Of a stretch of 6,257 nt of DNA, positions 1 through 5,692 are shown piece after piece (position 1 is the stretch's first letter; the number at the start of each line of letters is the position of its first letter). The DNA lies in contig JAGWNV010000157.1 in NCBI GenBank assembly GCA_028872975.1, forward strand, positions 1 through 6,257. Reading direction: 5' to 3'. The position numbers and the translations under genes were made by a program. The notes below the pieces were generated by a model, which was not told the DNA's origin, made no database searches, and saw only the letters and a list, made by a program, of their open reading frames with translations. This stretch comes from Acidobacteriota bacterium (GTDB lineage Bacteria > Actinomycetota > Acidimicrobiia > Acidimicrobiales > UBA8190).

Positions 1-23
1 TCGCGGGGCGCGTCGTCGCTCAT
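1..23 (-). CDS. Start of a downstream operon gene, truncated by the window edge
   Basis: An ATG on the minus strand at 23-21 opens a frame reading MSDDAPR before the window ends. It overlaps the TGA stop of the aminotransferase gene in a 4-base ATGA junction, the same arrangement as the GTGA junctions between other genes in this cluster. That arrangement is the only support: seven codons cannot identify a product. From the neighbours one may guess another sugar-nucleotide or polysaccharide gene, such as the 4,6-dehydratase that usually supplies a DegT-type aminotransferase, but nothing visible here tests this. Confidence 0.5.
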
Positions 24-1135
24 CCCACGACGACGTCGAGGACGCGCTGCTGGTCCGCCTCGCTGAGCCCGGACCCGCTCGGGAGGCACAGCCCGTCGGC
101 GAAGATGGCCTCGGCCACGCCACCTCCGAGGCGCGGTGCGTCGGCGTACAGGGGCTGGAGGTGGAGCGGCTTCCAGGTGGGCCGCGCCTCGACGTCCACG
201 GCTTCGAGCGAGAGGCGCACCTCGTCCCGGCTGGCGCCGAAGCGGCCCGCGTCGATCCGGACGCAGGTGAGCCAGAAGTTCGGCCGCCCGTAGCTCGCCA
301 CGGGCATGAACTCGATGCCGGGGCGATCCGAGAGCGCCCGGCGGTAACGCTCGTTGATGCGCTTCCGCCGGTCGATGCGCGCATCGAGGTCGCGCAGCTG
401 GGCGAGGCCCAGTGCGGCCAGGAGGTTGCTCATGCGGTAGTTGAACCCGAGATCCACGTGCTCGTAGTGGACCTCGTTCTCCCGCGCCTGGGTCGAGAGA
501 TGGCGGGCCCGGTCCACGAGTGCCTCCGACGACGACACCAGGGCGCCGCCGCTGCTCGTCGTGATGATCTTGTTGCCGTTGAACGACAGGACGCCCACGG
601 CGCCGAACGAACCGGCCGGCACGTCGTGGTACGTGGCGCCGAGTGCCTCGGCGGCGTCCTCCACCAGCGGGACCCCGTGCGCCTCGCACGCCGCCGCCAG
701 GCGCTCGTAGTCGGGCGTCTGGCCGTACAGGTCGACGGCCACCACGGCGGCGGGCAGCCGGCCGCGCCTCGCCCGCGTCTCGAGCTCGGCCGCCACCAGA
801 GCGGGGTCGAGCTGCCAGGTCGTCTCCTCGCAGTCGACGAACACGGGCCGGGCGCCCATGTAGCGCACGGCGTTGGCCGTGGCCACGAAGGTGAAGGTCG
901 GCACGAGCACGTCGTCCCCCGGCCCCACCCCGACGAGGACGAGCGCCAGGTGCAGCGCCGCCGTGCCGCTCGAGACGGCCAGGGCCCGGGGCACCCCCAC
1001 CCGCGTCGCCAGCTCCCGCTCGAAGGCGTCGAGCTGGGGACCGATGGGAGCGATCCATCCGGAGTCGAAGGCCTCGAGCAGAAGGCGCCGCTCGGCTTCG
1101 CCCACGTCGGGGGGCGAGAGGTAGACGCGGCTCAC
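20..1135 (-). CDS. DegT/DnrJ/EryC1/StrS-family sugar aminotransferase (EpsN/PglE-like)
   Basis: This 371-residue protein is a cytosolic PLP-dependent aminotransferase of the fold type I DegT family, which typically aminates a keto-deoxy nucleotide sugar using glutamate or glutamine. Length and motifs look complete: SSGTAALHLAL near residues 55-65, VEDAAEALG at 158-166 with Asp160 expected to contact the PLP pyridine nitrogen, SFNGNKIITTSSGG at 184-197 with Lys189 as the Schiff-base lysine, LGFNYRMSNL at 229-238, and EARPTWKPLHLQP at 316-328. The FNGNKIITTS block resembles EpsN/PglE-type enzymes that act on UDP-4-keto-6-deoxy-HexNAc, so a UDP-4-amino sugar product is inferred; other sugars remain possible. 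The start is GTG at 1135, because the protein then begins MSRVYLSPPDV as family members do and overlaps the upstream TGA by four bases. The same frame stays open to 3124 by chance and should not be read as one protein. Confidence 0.93.
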   Translation of the reverse strand: MSRVYLSPPDVGEAERRLLLEAFDSGWIAPIGPQLDAFERELATRVGVPRALAVSSGTAALHLALVLVGVGPGDDVLVPTFTFVATANAVRYMGARPVFVDCEETTWQLDPALVAAELETRARRGRLPAAVVAVDLYGQTPDYERLAAACEAHGVPLVEDAAEALGATYHDVPAGSFGAVGVLSFNGNKIITTSSGGALVSSSEALVDRARHLSTQARENEVHYEHVDLGFNYRMSNLLAALGLAQLRDLDARIDRRKRINERYRRALSDRPGIEFMPVASYGRPNFWLTCVRIDAGRFGASRDEVRLSLEAVDVEARPTWKPLHLQPLYADAPRLGGGVAEAIFADGLCLPSGSGLSEADQQRVLDVVVG

Positions 1136-2097
1136 GGGGCGGGCTGCTCCCCGGGTGACAGAGCACCGCAGGCCAGGGCCAGGCCGACGAGCCCGCCGGC
1201 GGCGAGGACGGCGGCGGCGACGGCACCGCCCACGGAGTCCAGCCGGGCGACGGCGATGGCCACGGCGGCCAGGACGGCGGACGTGGCGACGTAGGCAGCC
1301 GAGGCCCGCCACACCGGCCACCCCCGGGCCACGACGAGGTCGTAGGGATGGCGACGGTCGCCTCCGGTCACCGACCGGCCGGCCCCGAGCCGCCTGGCCA
1401 CGGCGAAGGCCACCTCGGCGGCGGGGACGGCCACGAGCAGCAGCGCGGCGGCACTGGTCGACCACCGGGCCGACGGGGCCCACGCCGAGGCGAGGAGCAC
1501 GGTGAGCAGCGCCCCCAGGAAGTAGGCGCCGCCGTCGCCCAGATAGACCCGGGCGGGGGGGCGGTTGTAGGCCAGGAAGCCGACGAGGGAGCCCGCCCCG
1601 GCGGCGGCCAGCGCCCTCGGGGCGCCCCCGAGGAGCACCGAGGACCCGAGGCACGCCACCGCCGCCACCCCGGGAGCCAGCCCGTCCAGCCCGTCGACGA
1701 GGTTGACGCCGTTCACGAGGAGGACGGTGACGACCACCACCAGCACCCCACCGCCCGGTCCGGGCACCCGGGTGCCGAGAACGACGGCCAGAGCTGCGCC
1801 GATGGCGACCTGCACGGCGAGGCGGAGGGCGGGACGCAGCCCGCGCCGGTCGTCGACGAGACCGAGGACGAGCGCCGCACCGAGGGGCGCCAGGAGCACG
1901 GCGTCGTCGGCGATCAGCCAGGGGAGGACGGCGACGAAGACGGCGGCGCCACCCAGGTACGGGACGGGGACGACGTGCGGCTTGAGCGGACCGGGTCGGT
2001 CCTCGGCGCCGACCCGGCGTCCCACCACGATGGCAAGAGGAGTCAAGAGCAAAGCGGCGGCCAACGACACCAGTCCGGCGAGCACGGGACGAGTCAC
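1132..2097 (-). CDS. WecA/MraY-type polyprenyl-phosphate sugar-1-phosphate transferase
   Basis: This 321-residue, strongly hydrophobic protein has about ten or eleven predicted membrane segments and belongs to the MraY/WecA/TagO family. These enzymes transfer a HexNAc-1-phosphate from a UDP-sugar to undecaprenyl (or decaprenyl) phosphate at the cytoplasmic face, starting a lipid-linked glycan. Visible motifs are KPHVVPVPYLGG at 39-50, GLVDDRRGLRP at 79-89 with the Asp82-Asp83 pair, NGVNLVDGLDGLA at 129-141, AYNRPPARVYLGDGGAYFLG at 176-195, and DRRHPYDLVVARG at 247-259. The last motif has HPYD where enteric WecA has a histidine-rich loop; I regard this as the form common in actinobacteria. MraY itself is less likely, since no peptidoglycan or division genes are nearby and sugar genes flank it. 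The GTG start at 2097 overlaps the stop of the GNAT gene (GTGA). No clear Shine-Dalgarno precedes it, so coupling is likely. The donor sugar is not determined. Confidence 0.92.
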   Translation of the reverse strand: MTRPVLAGLVSLAAALLLTPLAIVVGRRVGAEDRPGPLKPHVVPVPYLGGAAVFVAVLPWLIADDAVLLAPLGAALVLGLVDDRRGLRPALRLAVQVAIGAALAVVLGTRVPGPGGGVLVVVVTVLLVNGVNLVDGLDGLAPGVAAVACLGSSVLLGGAPRALAAAGAGSLVGFLAYNRPPARVYLGDGGAYFLGALLTVLLASAWAPSARWSTSAAALLLVAVPAAEVAFAVARRLGAGRSVTGGDRRHPYDLVVARGWPVWRASAAYVATSAVLAAVAIAVARLDSVGGAVAAAVLAAGGLVGLALACGALSPGEQPAP

Positions 2098-2744
2098 GGT
2101 GAGGGCGCCCGCCCGCCGTGTTCGAGGACCAGCGACGGGATCCCGGCGTGCAGCTCGAGGCGCCGGCGCTCGACGAAGCCGGCGCGCCGGTACATGGAGA
2201 TGGCCCCTGCGTTGTCGGCGCCCACAACGACCTCCACGGTACGCGCCCCGCGCCCTGCCATCTCGCCGAGGAGGCGCTCGACCAGCTGCGCCCCCACCCC
2301 TTCCCGCCGGCAGGCGGGACCGACGGCGATGGCGAGGAGCTCACCGTCGGCACGGGCGCCGGAGGGCGAGGACGAGCCGTGGCGAAGCGTCTCGAGGACG
2401 TGCCGCCAGGACCGAAGCATGGTGAGACCACTGTGCAGGACCACGGCGGGGCCGTCGCGACGCAGGAAGGTGGAGAAGAGTGCCCGGGTCGACACGGTGC
2501 CGGCCACGAACCCGGCGACACCTCCCTCCGTGACGGCGACGAAGAGGAAGGATCCCTCCGCGGTCGACATCCGGCGGTACAGCCGGGTGAGAAACGCCTC
2601 TCCCAGGCTGGAGAGGAAGCCGTCGGAGATGCACGTCGCGTGGAGCCTGGCGACTTCGGCGGCGTCCCCGGCCGTCGCCGGCCGGATGGACGGCGCGGCG
2701 GGCGTGGCTGCAGCCTCGGCACTCCCCCCGTCGCCTGCCGACAT
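2094..2744 (-). CDS. GNAT-family N-acetyltransferase
   Basis: This 216-residue protein has a GCN5-related acetyltransferase fold. An Ala/Ser/Gly-rich tail of about 18 residues precedes the first strand (SIRPATAGDAAEVARLH, 19-35). The segment SDGFLSSLGEAFLTRLYRRM (40-59) follows, then the acetyl-CoA pyrophosphate-binding motif A, LAIAVGPACRREGVGAQLVERL at 137-158, and motif B, ADNAGAISMYRRAGF at 176-190, with Asn178 and Tyr185 in the usual positions. The enzyme would transfer an acyl group from acyl-CoA to an amine. PseH and WecD are GNAT enzymes that N-acetylate 4-amino sugars, and an aminotransferase lies two genes downstream, so a 4-amino nucleotide sugar is an attractive substrate; this is inference. 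The ATG at 2744 has a GAGGG ribosome-binding site six bases upstream (2751-2755). It is the only gene here separated from its upstream neighbour by a real gap. Confidence 0.88.
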   Translation of the reverse strand: MSAGDGGSAEAAATPAAPSIRPATAGDAAEVARLHATCISDGFLSSLGEAFLTRLYRRMSTAEGSFLFVAVTEGGVAGFVAGTVSTRALFSTFLRRDGPAVVLHSGLTMLRSWRHVLETLRHGSSSPSGARADGELLAIAVGPACRREGVGAQLVERLLGEMAGRGARTVEVVVGADNAGAISMYRRAGFVERRRLELHAGIPSLVLEHGGRAPSP

Positions 2745-2750
2745 CTCCCA

Positions 2751-2755
2751 CCCTC
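2751..2755 (-). promoter_or_regulatory. Ribosome-binding site of the GNAT gene
   Basis: GAGGG on the minus strand lies six bases before the ATG at 2744. It supports that start and suggests this gene initiates independently rather than by coupling, in agreement with the gap before it. Confidence 0.6.
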
Positions 2756-2760
2756 ACCAG

Positions 2761-2776
2761 CGCGGGCATCCCCGCG
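2761..2776 (-). repeat. Intercistronic hairpin: 6-bp perfect stem, 4-base loop
   Basis: CGCGGG (2761-2766) and CCCGCG (2771-2776) are perfect reverse complements around a 4-base loop. In the minus-strand transcript the loop is GAUG. The hairpin sits between the stop of the family 2 glycosyltransferase (2796) and the ribosome-binding site of the GNAT gene. No U-run follows it, so an ordinary intrinsic terminator is unlikely. It could cause partial attenuation, stabilise the upstream mRNA end, or be a chance product of GC-rich sequence. Confidence 0.45.
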
Positions 2777-2792
2777 ATCGAGCCGGAGCCGA

Positions 2793-2798
2793 ATTCTA
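2793..2798 (-). promoter_or_regulatory. Possible internal -10 element (TAGAAT)
   Basis: The minus strand reads TAGAAT at 2798-2793, five of six matches to TATAAT, inside a short AT-rich patch that also contains the TAG stop of the upstream glycosyltransferase. No -35-like hexamer is visible at the expected distance. A transcript from here would start near 2786 and carry a leader of about 40 bases with the hairpin and the GAGGG site before the GNAT gene. It may be an internal promoter for the acetyltransferase, phosphosugar transferase and aminotransferase genes, but the match could be chance. Confidence 0.25.
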
Positions 2799-3737
2799 CT
2801 GTGGCGACCCGGTCTCCCCGGAGGAGGAGCCCACCTCGCGCAGCGCCCCGGCGCGCCTCGCCAGGGCGACCGGGCCCCGCGCGTAGAGGCCGGCGAGCCG
2901 GAGCGAACGGCGCCGGGCGTCCTTTCCGCCACGTGGGGCCCGGCGGAGCGCGGTGAGTACGGTGGCGAGCTGGTACGACCGCCATCCCGCCCGCCCGTGC
3001 CACTTGCGTACGTGCAGCTCGACGCCGGCGTGGAAGCGGAGCTGGTGCCTGACCTCGTCGGTCTCGGTGCCGGCCCCCGCGTGCAACGCCCCGACCTCGG
3101 GACAGAAACCGATCCGCCAGCCACGGCCCATGGCCCGCCGCTCCCAGTCCGCCTCCTCTCCGTAGAGGAAGAACCGTTCGTCGAGCCTGCCCACGTCGGC
3201 CAGCGCCTCGGCCCGCAGCAGGAGCACCGAGCCGATGACGAAGTCCCAGCGCTGGTGGCGTCCGGCCAGTCCGGCCGCCTCGCGCCACGCGTCCGTCGGG
3301 GTGGCGAACGGCCACCGCACCGCCACCTCGCCGCCCGATGGACGGCGTTGCGAGGGCGCCACGCAGGCGAGGTCCGCAGCAGCGCGGAGACGTCGCTGGA
3401 GCCTCTCCACGTCGGCGGCGGCGATCACGGCGTCGGGGTTCAGCAGCAGGACGTCCCCGCAGGCCGGCCCGAGGACGTCGAGGGCCCGGTTGACGGCGGC
3501 GGCGAAGCCGAGGTTCGTCCCGCTGTCGCGGTAGGTGGCACCGGCGCGACGGGCGACCTCGGCCACCTCGTGCGAGGACGAATTGTCGACGACCAGCACC
3601 GGGTACCTGTCGCCGATCCCGGCCAGGCAGCGCTCGAGCGCGGCGGGCGCCCCGAAGGCGACGACCACGACGGCGAGGCCGGGAAGATCCCCGGAGGCTG
3701 GGGGCGGGCCGTCCGGCAGGTGCGGCAGCTCAGGCAT
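2796..3737 (-). CDS. Family 2 (GT-A) glycosyltransferase, rhamnosyltransferase-like
   Basis: This 313-residue protein is a GT-A glycosyltransferase of the GT2 group, similar in layout to WbbL/rhamnosyltransferase-type enzymes of polysaccharide and cell-wall pathways. It carries the nucleotide-binding N-terminus LAVVVVAFGAPAALERCL (21-38), VLVVDNSSS at 47-55 with Asp51, GTNLGFAAAVNRAL at 73-86, and the metal-site motif LLLNPDAVI at 97-105, where NPDA stands in for DXD. The acceptor-side block VIGSVLLLRAEAL (167-179) leads into LDERFFLYGEEADWERR at 185-201, whose acidic residues are the expected catalytic base region. No membrane segment is evident, so it should be a cytosolic or peripheral enzyme adding one sugar to a lipid-linked acceptor. 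Donor and acceptor are unknown. The ATG at 3737 is chosen because it lies just before the first beta strand and overlaps the upstream gene by eight bases. The frame stays open to 3995, but that part only shadows the upstream gene. Confidence 0.92.
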   Translation of the reverse strand: MPELPHLPDGPPPASGDLPGLAVVVVAFGAPAALERCLAGIGDRYPVLVVDNSSSHEVAEVARRAGATYRDSGTNLGFAAAVNRALDVLGPACGDVLLLNPDAVIAAADVERLQRRLRAAADLACVAPSQRRPSGGEVAVRWPFATPTDAWREAAGLAGRHQRWDFVIGSVLLLRAEALADVGRLDERFFLYGEEADWERRAMGRGWRIGFCPEVGALHAGAGTETDEVRHQLRFHAGVELHVRKWHGRAGWRSYQLATVLTALRRAPRGGKDARRRSLRLAGLYARGPVALARRAGALREVGSSSGETGSPQ

Positions 3738-4788
3738 GGCGGCGCATGCAACTGGCGATCTGGCCGGCGATGACCGGCACCGAGAACCGGCGCTCCACGA
3801 GTGCCCGTCCGGCCAGCCCGAGGCGGCGGGCCCGATCTGGCTCGGCACGCAGGGCGAGGAGGGTCTCGACCCACTCGTCGTCGTTGCGGGCGGCGAGGCC
3901 CACGTCGCCCATGGCCAGGATCTCGGCGCCCAGGCCGACGGGGGAGACCACGGCCGGCACACCGCAGGCGAGGTACTGGAGCATCTTGAACGCACACTTT
4001 CCCCGGCCCCAGTCCGAGTCGCGCAGGGGCATGATCCCCACCGAGAGCCGCCGCAGCGCGGCGGCTTCGTTCTCGGCCGTCCACTTCACGAAGTCGACCC
4101 TGTCCCCGGGGAGGCCCGAGAGATCGGGGGCGACGTCGGCCATCACCAGGAGCCGGGCGTCACGGGCGACGGCGAGGAAGTGGGCGAGGGGAGCCCGAAG
4201 CCGCTCGATGAACCGCAGGGTGTGCCCGGACCCGGTCCAGCCCACGACGAACTCCTCGGGCGCCGGACCGGGGGTGAACCGGTCGGTGTCGACGGCCGTC
4301 CACACCCGCTCGACGTCGGGCGCCACCGAAGAGAACCAGTCGGCCAGGAAATCGTTGCCGGCCATGACGCAGGCGGATCGGGCGGCCACCGTCCTCGCCG
4401 CCCGTTCGTGGGCGGAGGAGGGGAGCCAGATGGCATCGTCGACGTCGAACAGCAGCGGCCGGTGGAGGAGGGTCTCGAGGGTCACCGATCCCGGGAGGAC
4501 CTCGCGCTCGAGCCAGCTGAGGTCGGCGCGCCAGCTCCGGGCCACATGGGGCAGCCGTACGGCCAGCTTGGCGGCGGTGAGGCCGACCTTCGCCGAGCGG
4601 ACGAAGCGGGGGTGCCGGCGGGCCGCGGGTGGCAACGATGCGTACTTCGAGATGCGGGGCGGCTCGGCATGGACTTCGATCCCGAAGCGCTGGAGCGGCC
4701 CCACGTGCTGGAGCACCCGGAACCGGCTCGACGCCGCGAGCCGGCCGGAGACGAGCGCCTCGACGCGGAGCGAGGGCGCGGTGTTCAC
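3730..4788 (-). CDS. GT-B glycosyltransferase (GT4/group 1-like)
   Basis: This 352-residue protein looks like a retaining group 1 glycosyltransferase with two Rossmann-like halves. The N-terminal half includes SGRLAASSRFRVLQHVGPL (14-32), a common opening in polysaccharide GT4 enzymes, and LLFDVDDAIWLPSS (112-125). The donor-binding half includes VVGWTGSGHTLRFIERL (181-197), VGIMPLRDSDWGRGKCAFKMLQYLACGVPAVVSPVG (250-285) and the late segment RALVERRFSVPVIAGQI (328-344). The usual GT4 E-x7-E pair is not present: the positions read Gly263 and Gln271, within a GKCAFKMLQ stretch that has Lys264 and Lys268. This variant recurs in a known-looking subfamily, so I do not consider it dead. The GTG start at 4788 overlaps the upstream stop (GTGA), has a good ribosome-binding site, and yields MNTAPSLRVEALVSG, a typical N-terminus. 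Sugar specificity is unknown. Confidence 0.9.
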   Translation of the reverse strand: MNTAPSLRVEALVSGRLAASSRFRVLQHVGPLQRFGIEVHAEPPRISKYASLPPAARRHPRFVRSAKVGLTAAKLAVRLPHVARSWRADLSWLEREVLPGSVTLETLLHRPLLFDVDDAIWLPSSAHERAARTVAARSACVMAGNDFLADWFSSVAPDVERVWTAVDTDRFTPGPAPEEFVVGWTGSGHTLRFIERLRAPLAHFLAVARDARLLVMADVAPDLSGLPGDRVDFVKWTAENEAAALRRLSVGIMPLRDSDWGRGKCAFKMLQYLACGVPAVVSPVGLGAEILAMGDVGLAARNDDEWVETLLALRAEPDRARRLGLAGRALVERRFSVPVIAGQIASCMRRHA

Positions 4789-5654
4789 GGCCTCCTCCCG
4801 CCGACGCGCCCGGCCAGGCGTCGCGCCGTGAGCTCCACACCCTGGCCGGGACGCGAGAACCGCACGTCGGCGAGGACGTGCATGGCCGTCCAGAGGTCCT
4901 CCTCCTCGGTCACCGTCGAGGTCCCGAGGCCGATGCGCAGGAGCCGCCCCAGGAGCGTCCGGCTCCGGAGCAGGTCGCCCGTGGAGGTCTCCCGCAGCAC
5001 CGGCGCCATCACCGCGTTCCAGAGCACCACCGTGAGCGGGGCCTCGGGCAGGATCCGGCGGGGCGACTCGAGACGCGACAGGAACCGGCGCCACTGGTAC
5101 CACGGCACCGGGGCCACCCGCTCCATGGGCAGGGCCTTCCAGGGCGCCCGGCGGGCCACCGCCCAGGTGACGTCCTGCGCCAGCGCGGCGTAGCCGAGCG
5201 CCGACCAGTCGGCGCTCCCCGACAGCCGGGCGTCCTGCTCGGCCACCCAGTCGTCGACGAAGGCGGCGCCGGCCACCGCGGCACACAGACCGCCGAAGAA
5301 CCGCCCCAGCTCCCTACCGAAGGACACCGTCCCGGTGCCGTCGATCTCGTCGAGCAGCCGCGACAGCGGCGCCAGGGCCACGGTGTCGGGATCCATCCAG
5401 ATCCCCCCGTAGCGCTGGAGGACCCGCGATCGCAGGTAGTCCGAGCGGTAGTTCGGCGCCGGCAGGCTCCGCCAGCGTCGGGCGTCTATGCCGGGGAGGA
5501 CGTCCAACGCCTCCTCCGGCCCGAGACACCGGACCTCGAGGGGTGGCGCGTGCCGCCTGATGGTGTCGAGGCACAGGTCGAGGTACGGGGGCCTGGTGGT
5601 GCCGGGCAGGTCCTCCCAGTAGCTCCAGACGGCGCCGGACGGCTCGGTGGTCAT
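4785..5654 (-). CDS. Capsular polysaccharide synthesis-type glycosyltransferase (Caps_synth/GT32-like, DXD)
   Basis: This 289-residue protein resembles the capsular polysaccharide synthesis / DXD sugar-binding glycosyltransferase families (Caps_synth and Gly_transf_sug). It opens with AVWSYWEDLPGTTRPPYLDLCLDTIRRHAP (8-37), the characteristic W-x-YW and Cys-x-x-Thr/Ser region. The diagnostic block is APNYRSDYLRSRVLQRYGGIWMDPDTVAL (66-94), with an R-SD-x-LR helix, YGGIW and the metal-binding DPD at 88-90. Asp135 and Trp136 in AFVDDWVAEQ, and a late LWNAVMAPVLRE segment, complete the family pattern. It should add a sugar from a nucleotide donor to a growing glycan at the cytoplasmic side; the sugar is unknown. 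It is the first gene of the minus-strand cluster. The ATG at 5654 lies just before the conserved region and has no clear Shine-Dalgarno. I saw no convincing promoter for it in the 38-base gap, so the operon promoter may lie within the divergent gene. Confidence 0.88.
   Translation of the reverse strand: MTTEPSGAVWSYWEDLPGTTRPPYLDLCLDTIRRHAPPLEVRCLGPEEALDVLPGIDARRWRSLPAPNYRSDYLRSRVLQRYGGIWMDPDTVALAPLSRLLDEIDGTGTVSFGRELGRFFGGLCAAVAGAAFVDDWVAEQDARLSGSADWSALGYAALAQDVTWAVARRAPWKALPMERVAPVPWYQWRRFLSRLESPRRILPEAPLTVVLWNAVMAPVLRETSTGDLLRSRTLLGRLLRIGLGTSTVTEEEDLWTAMHVLADVRFSRPGQGVELTARRLAGRVGGRRP
4791..4799 (-). promoter_or_regulatory. Ribosome-binding site of the GT-B glycosyltransferase gene
   Basis: The minus strand reads GGGAGGAGG at 4799-4791, just before the GTG at 4788. 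GGGAGG gives a five-base spacer and AGGAGG a two-base spacer. This is the strongest Shine-Dalgarno in the window. It lies inside the end of the upstream gene and fixes the GTG as the start, instead of the distant in-frame ATG at 5286. Confidence 0.65.
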
Positions 5655-5680
5655 GGCCCGGGGCGCGAGGACGCCGTCGC

Positions 5681-5686
5681 TATGCT
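5681..5686 (+). promoter_or_regulatory. Probable -10 box (TATGCT) of a leaderless transcript
   Basis: TATGCT fits the TANNNT pattern of actinobacterial -10 elements. It is followed by six bases (CGGCCG) and then the GTG start at 5693, so transcription would begin at or next to the start codon. No Shine-Dalgarno precedes the GTG, as expected for a leaderless mRNA. No TTGACA-like -35 is visible, which is common in such GC-rich promoters. Confidence 0.5.
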
Positions 5687-5692
5687 CGGCCG

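Noticed and set aside
161..2886. Plus-strand open frames at 161-1294 and 1348-2886.
   Set aside because: They are antisense to the aminotransferase, phosphosugar transferase and GNAT genes, have low-complexity charged composition, and show no domain pattern.
20..3124. A single 1034-codon minus-strand open frame.
   Set aside because: Only its last 371 codons (from GTG at 1135) are protein-like. The rest is Arg/Pro/Gly-rich and lies out of frame over the phosphosugar transferase, GNAT and GT2 genes. Lack of stops in GC-rich DNA explains it; it is not a fusion protein.
3738..3995. N-terminal extension of the family 2 glycosyltransferase up to an ATG at 3995.
   Set aside because: The extra 86 residues are Ser/Pro/Trp-rich noise lying over the GT-B gene. 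The ATG at 3737 gives a normal GT2 N-terminus and an 8-base overlap.
4789..5286. N-terminal extension of the GT-B glycosyltransferase up to an ATG at 5286.
   Set aside because: The extension is Arg/Gly/Ala-rich and overlaps the Caps_synth gene. The GTG at 4788 has the strongest ribosome-binding site in the window.
5662..5675. GGCG and CGCC separated by six bases in the divergent intergenic region, considered as an operator or hairpin.
   Set aside because: A 4-bp GC stem is expected often by chance in such GC-rich DNA, and it does not extend.
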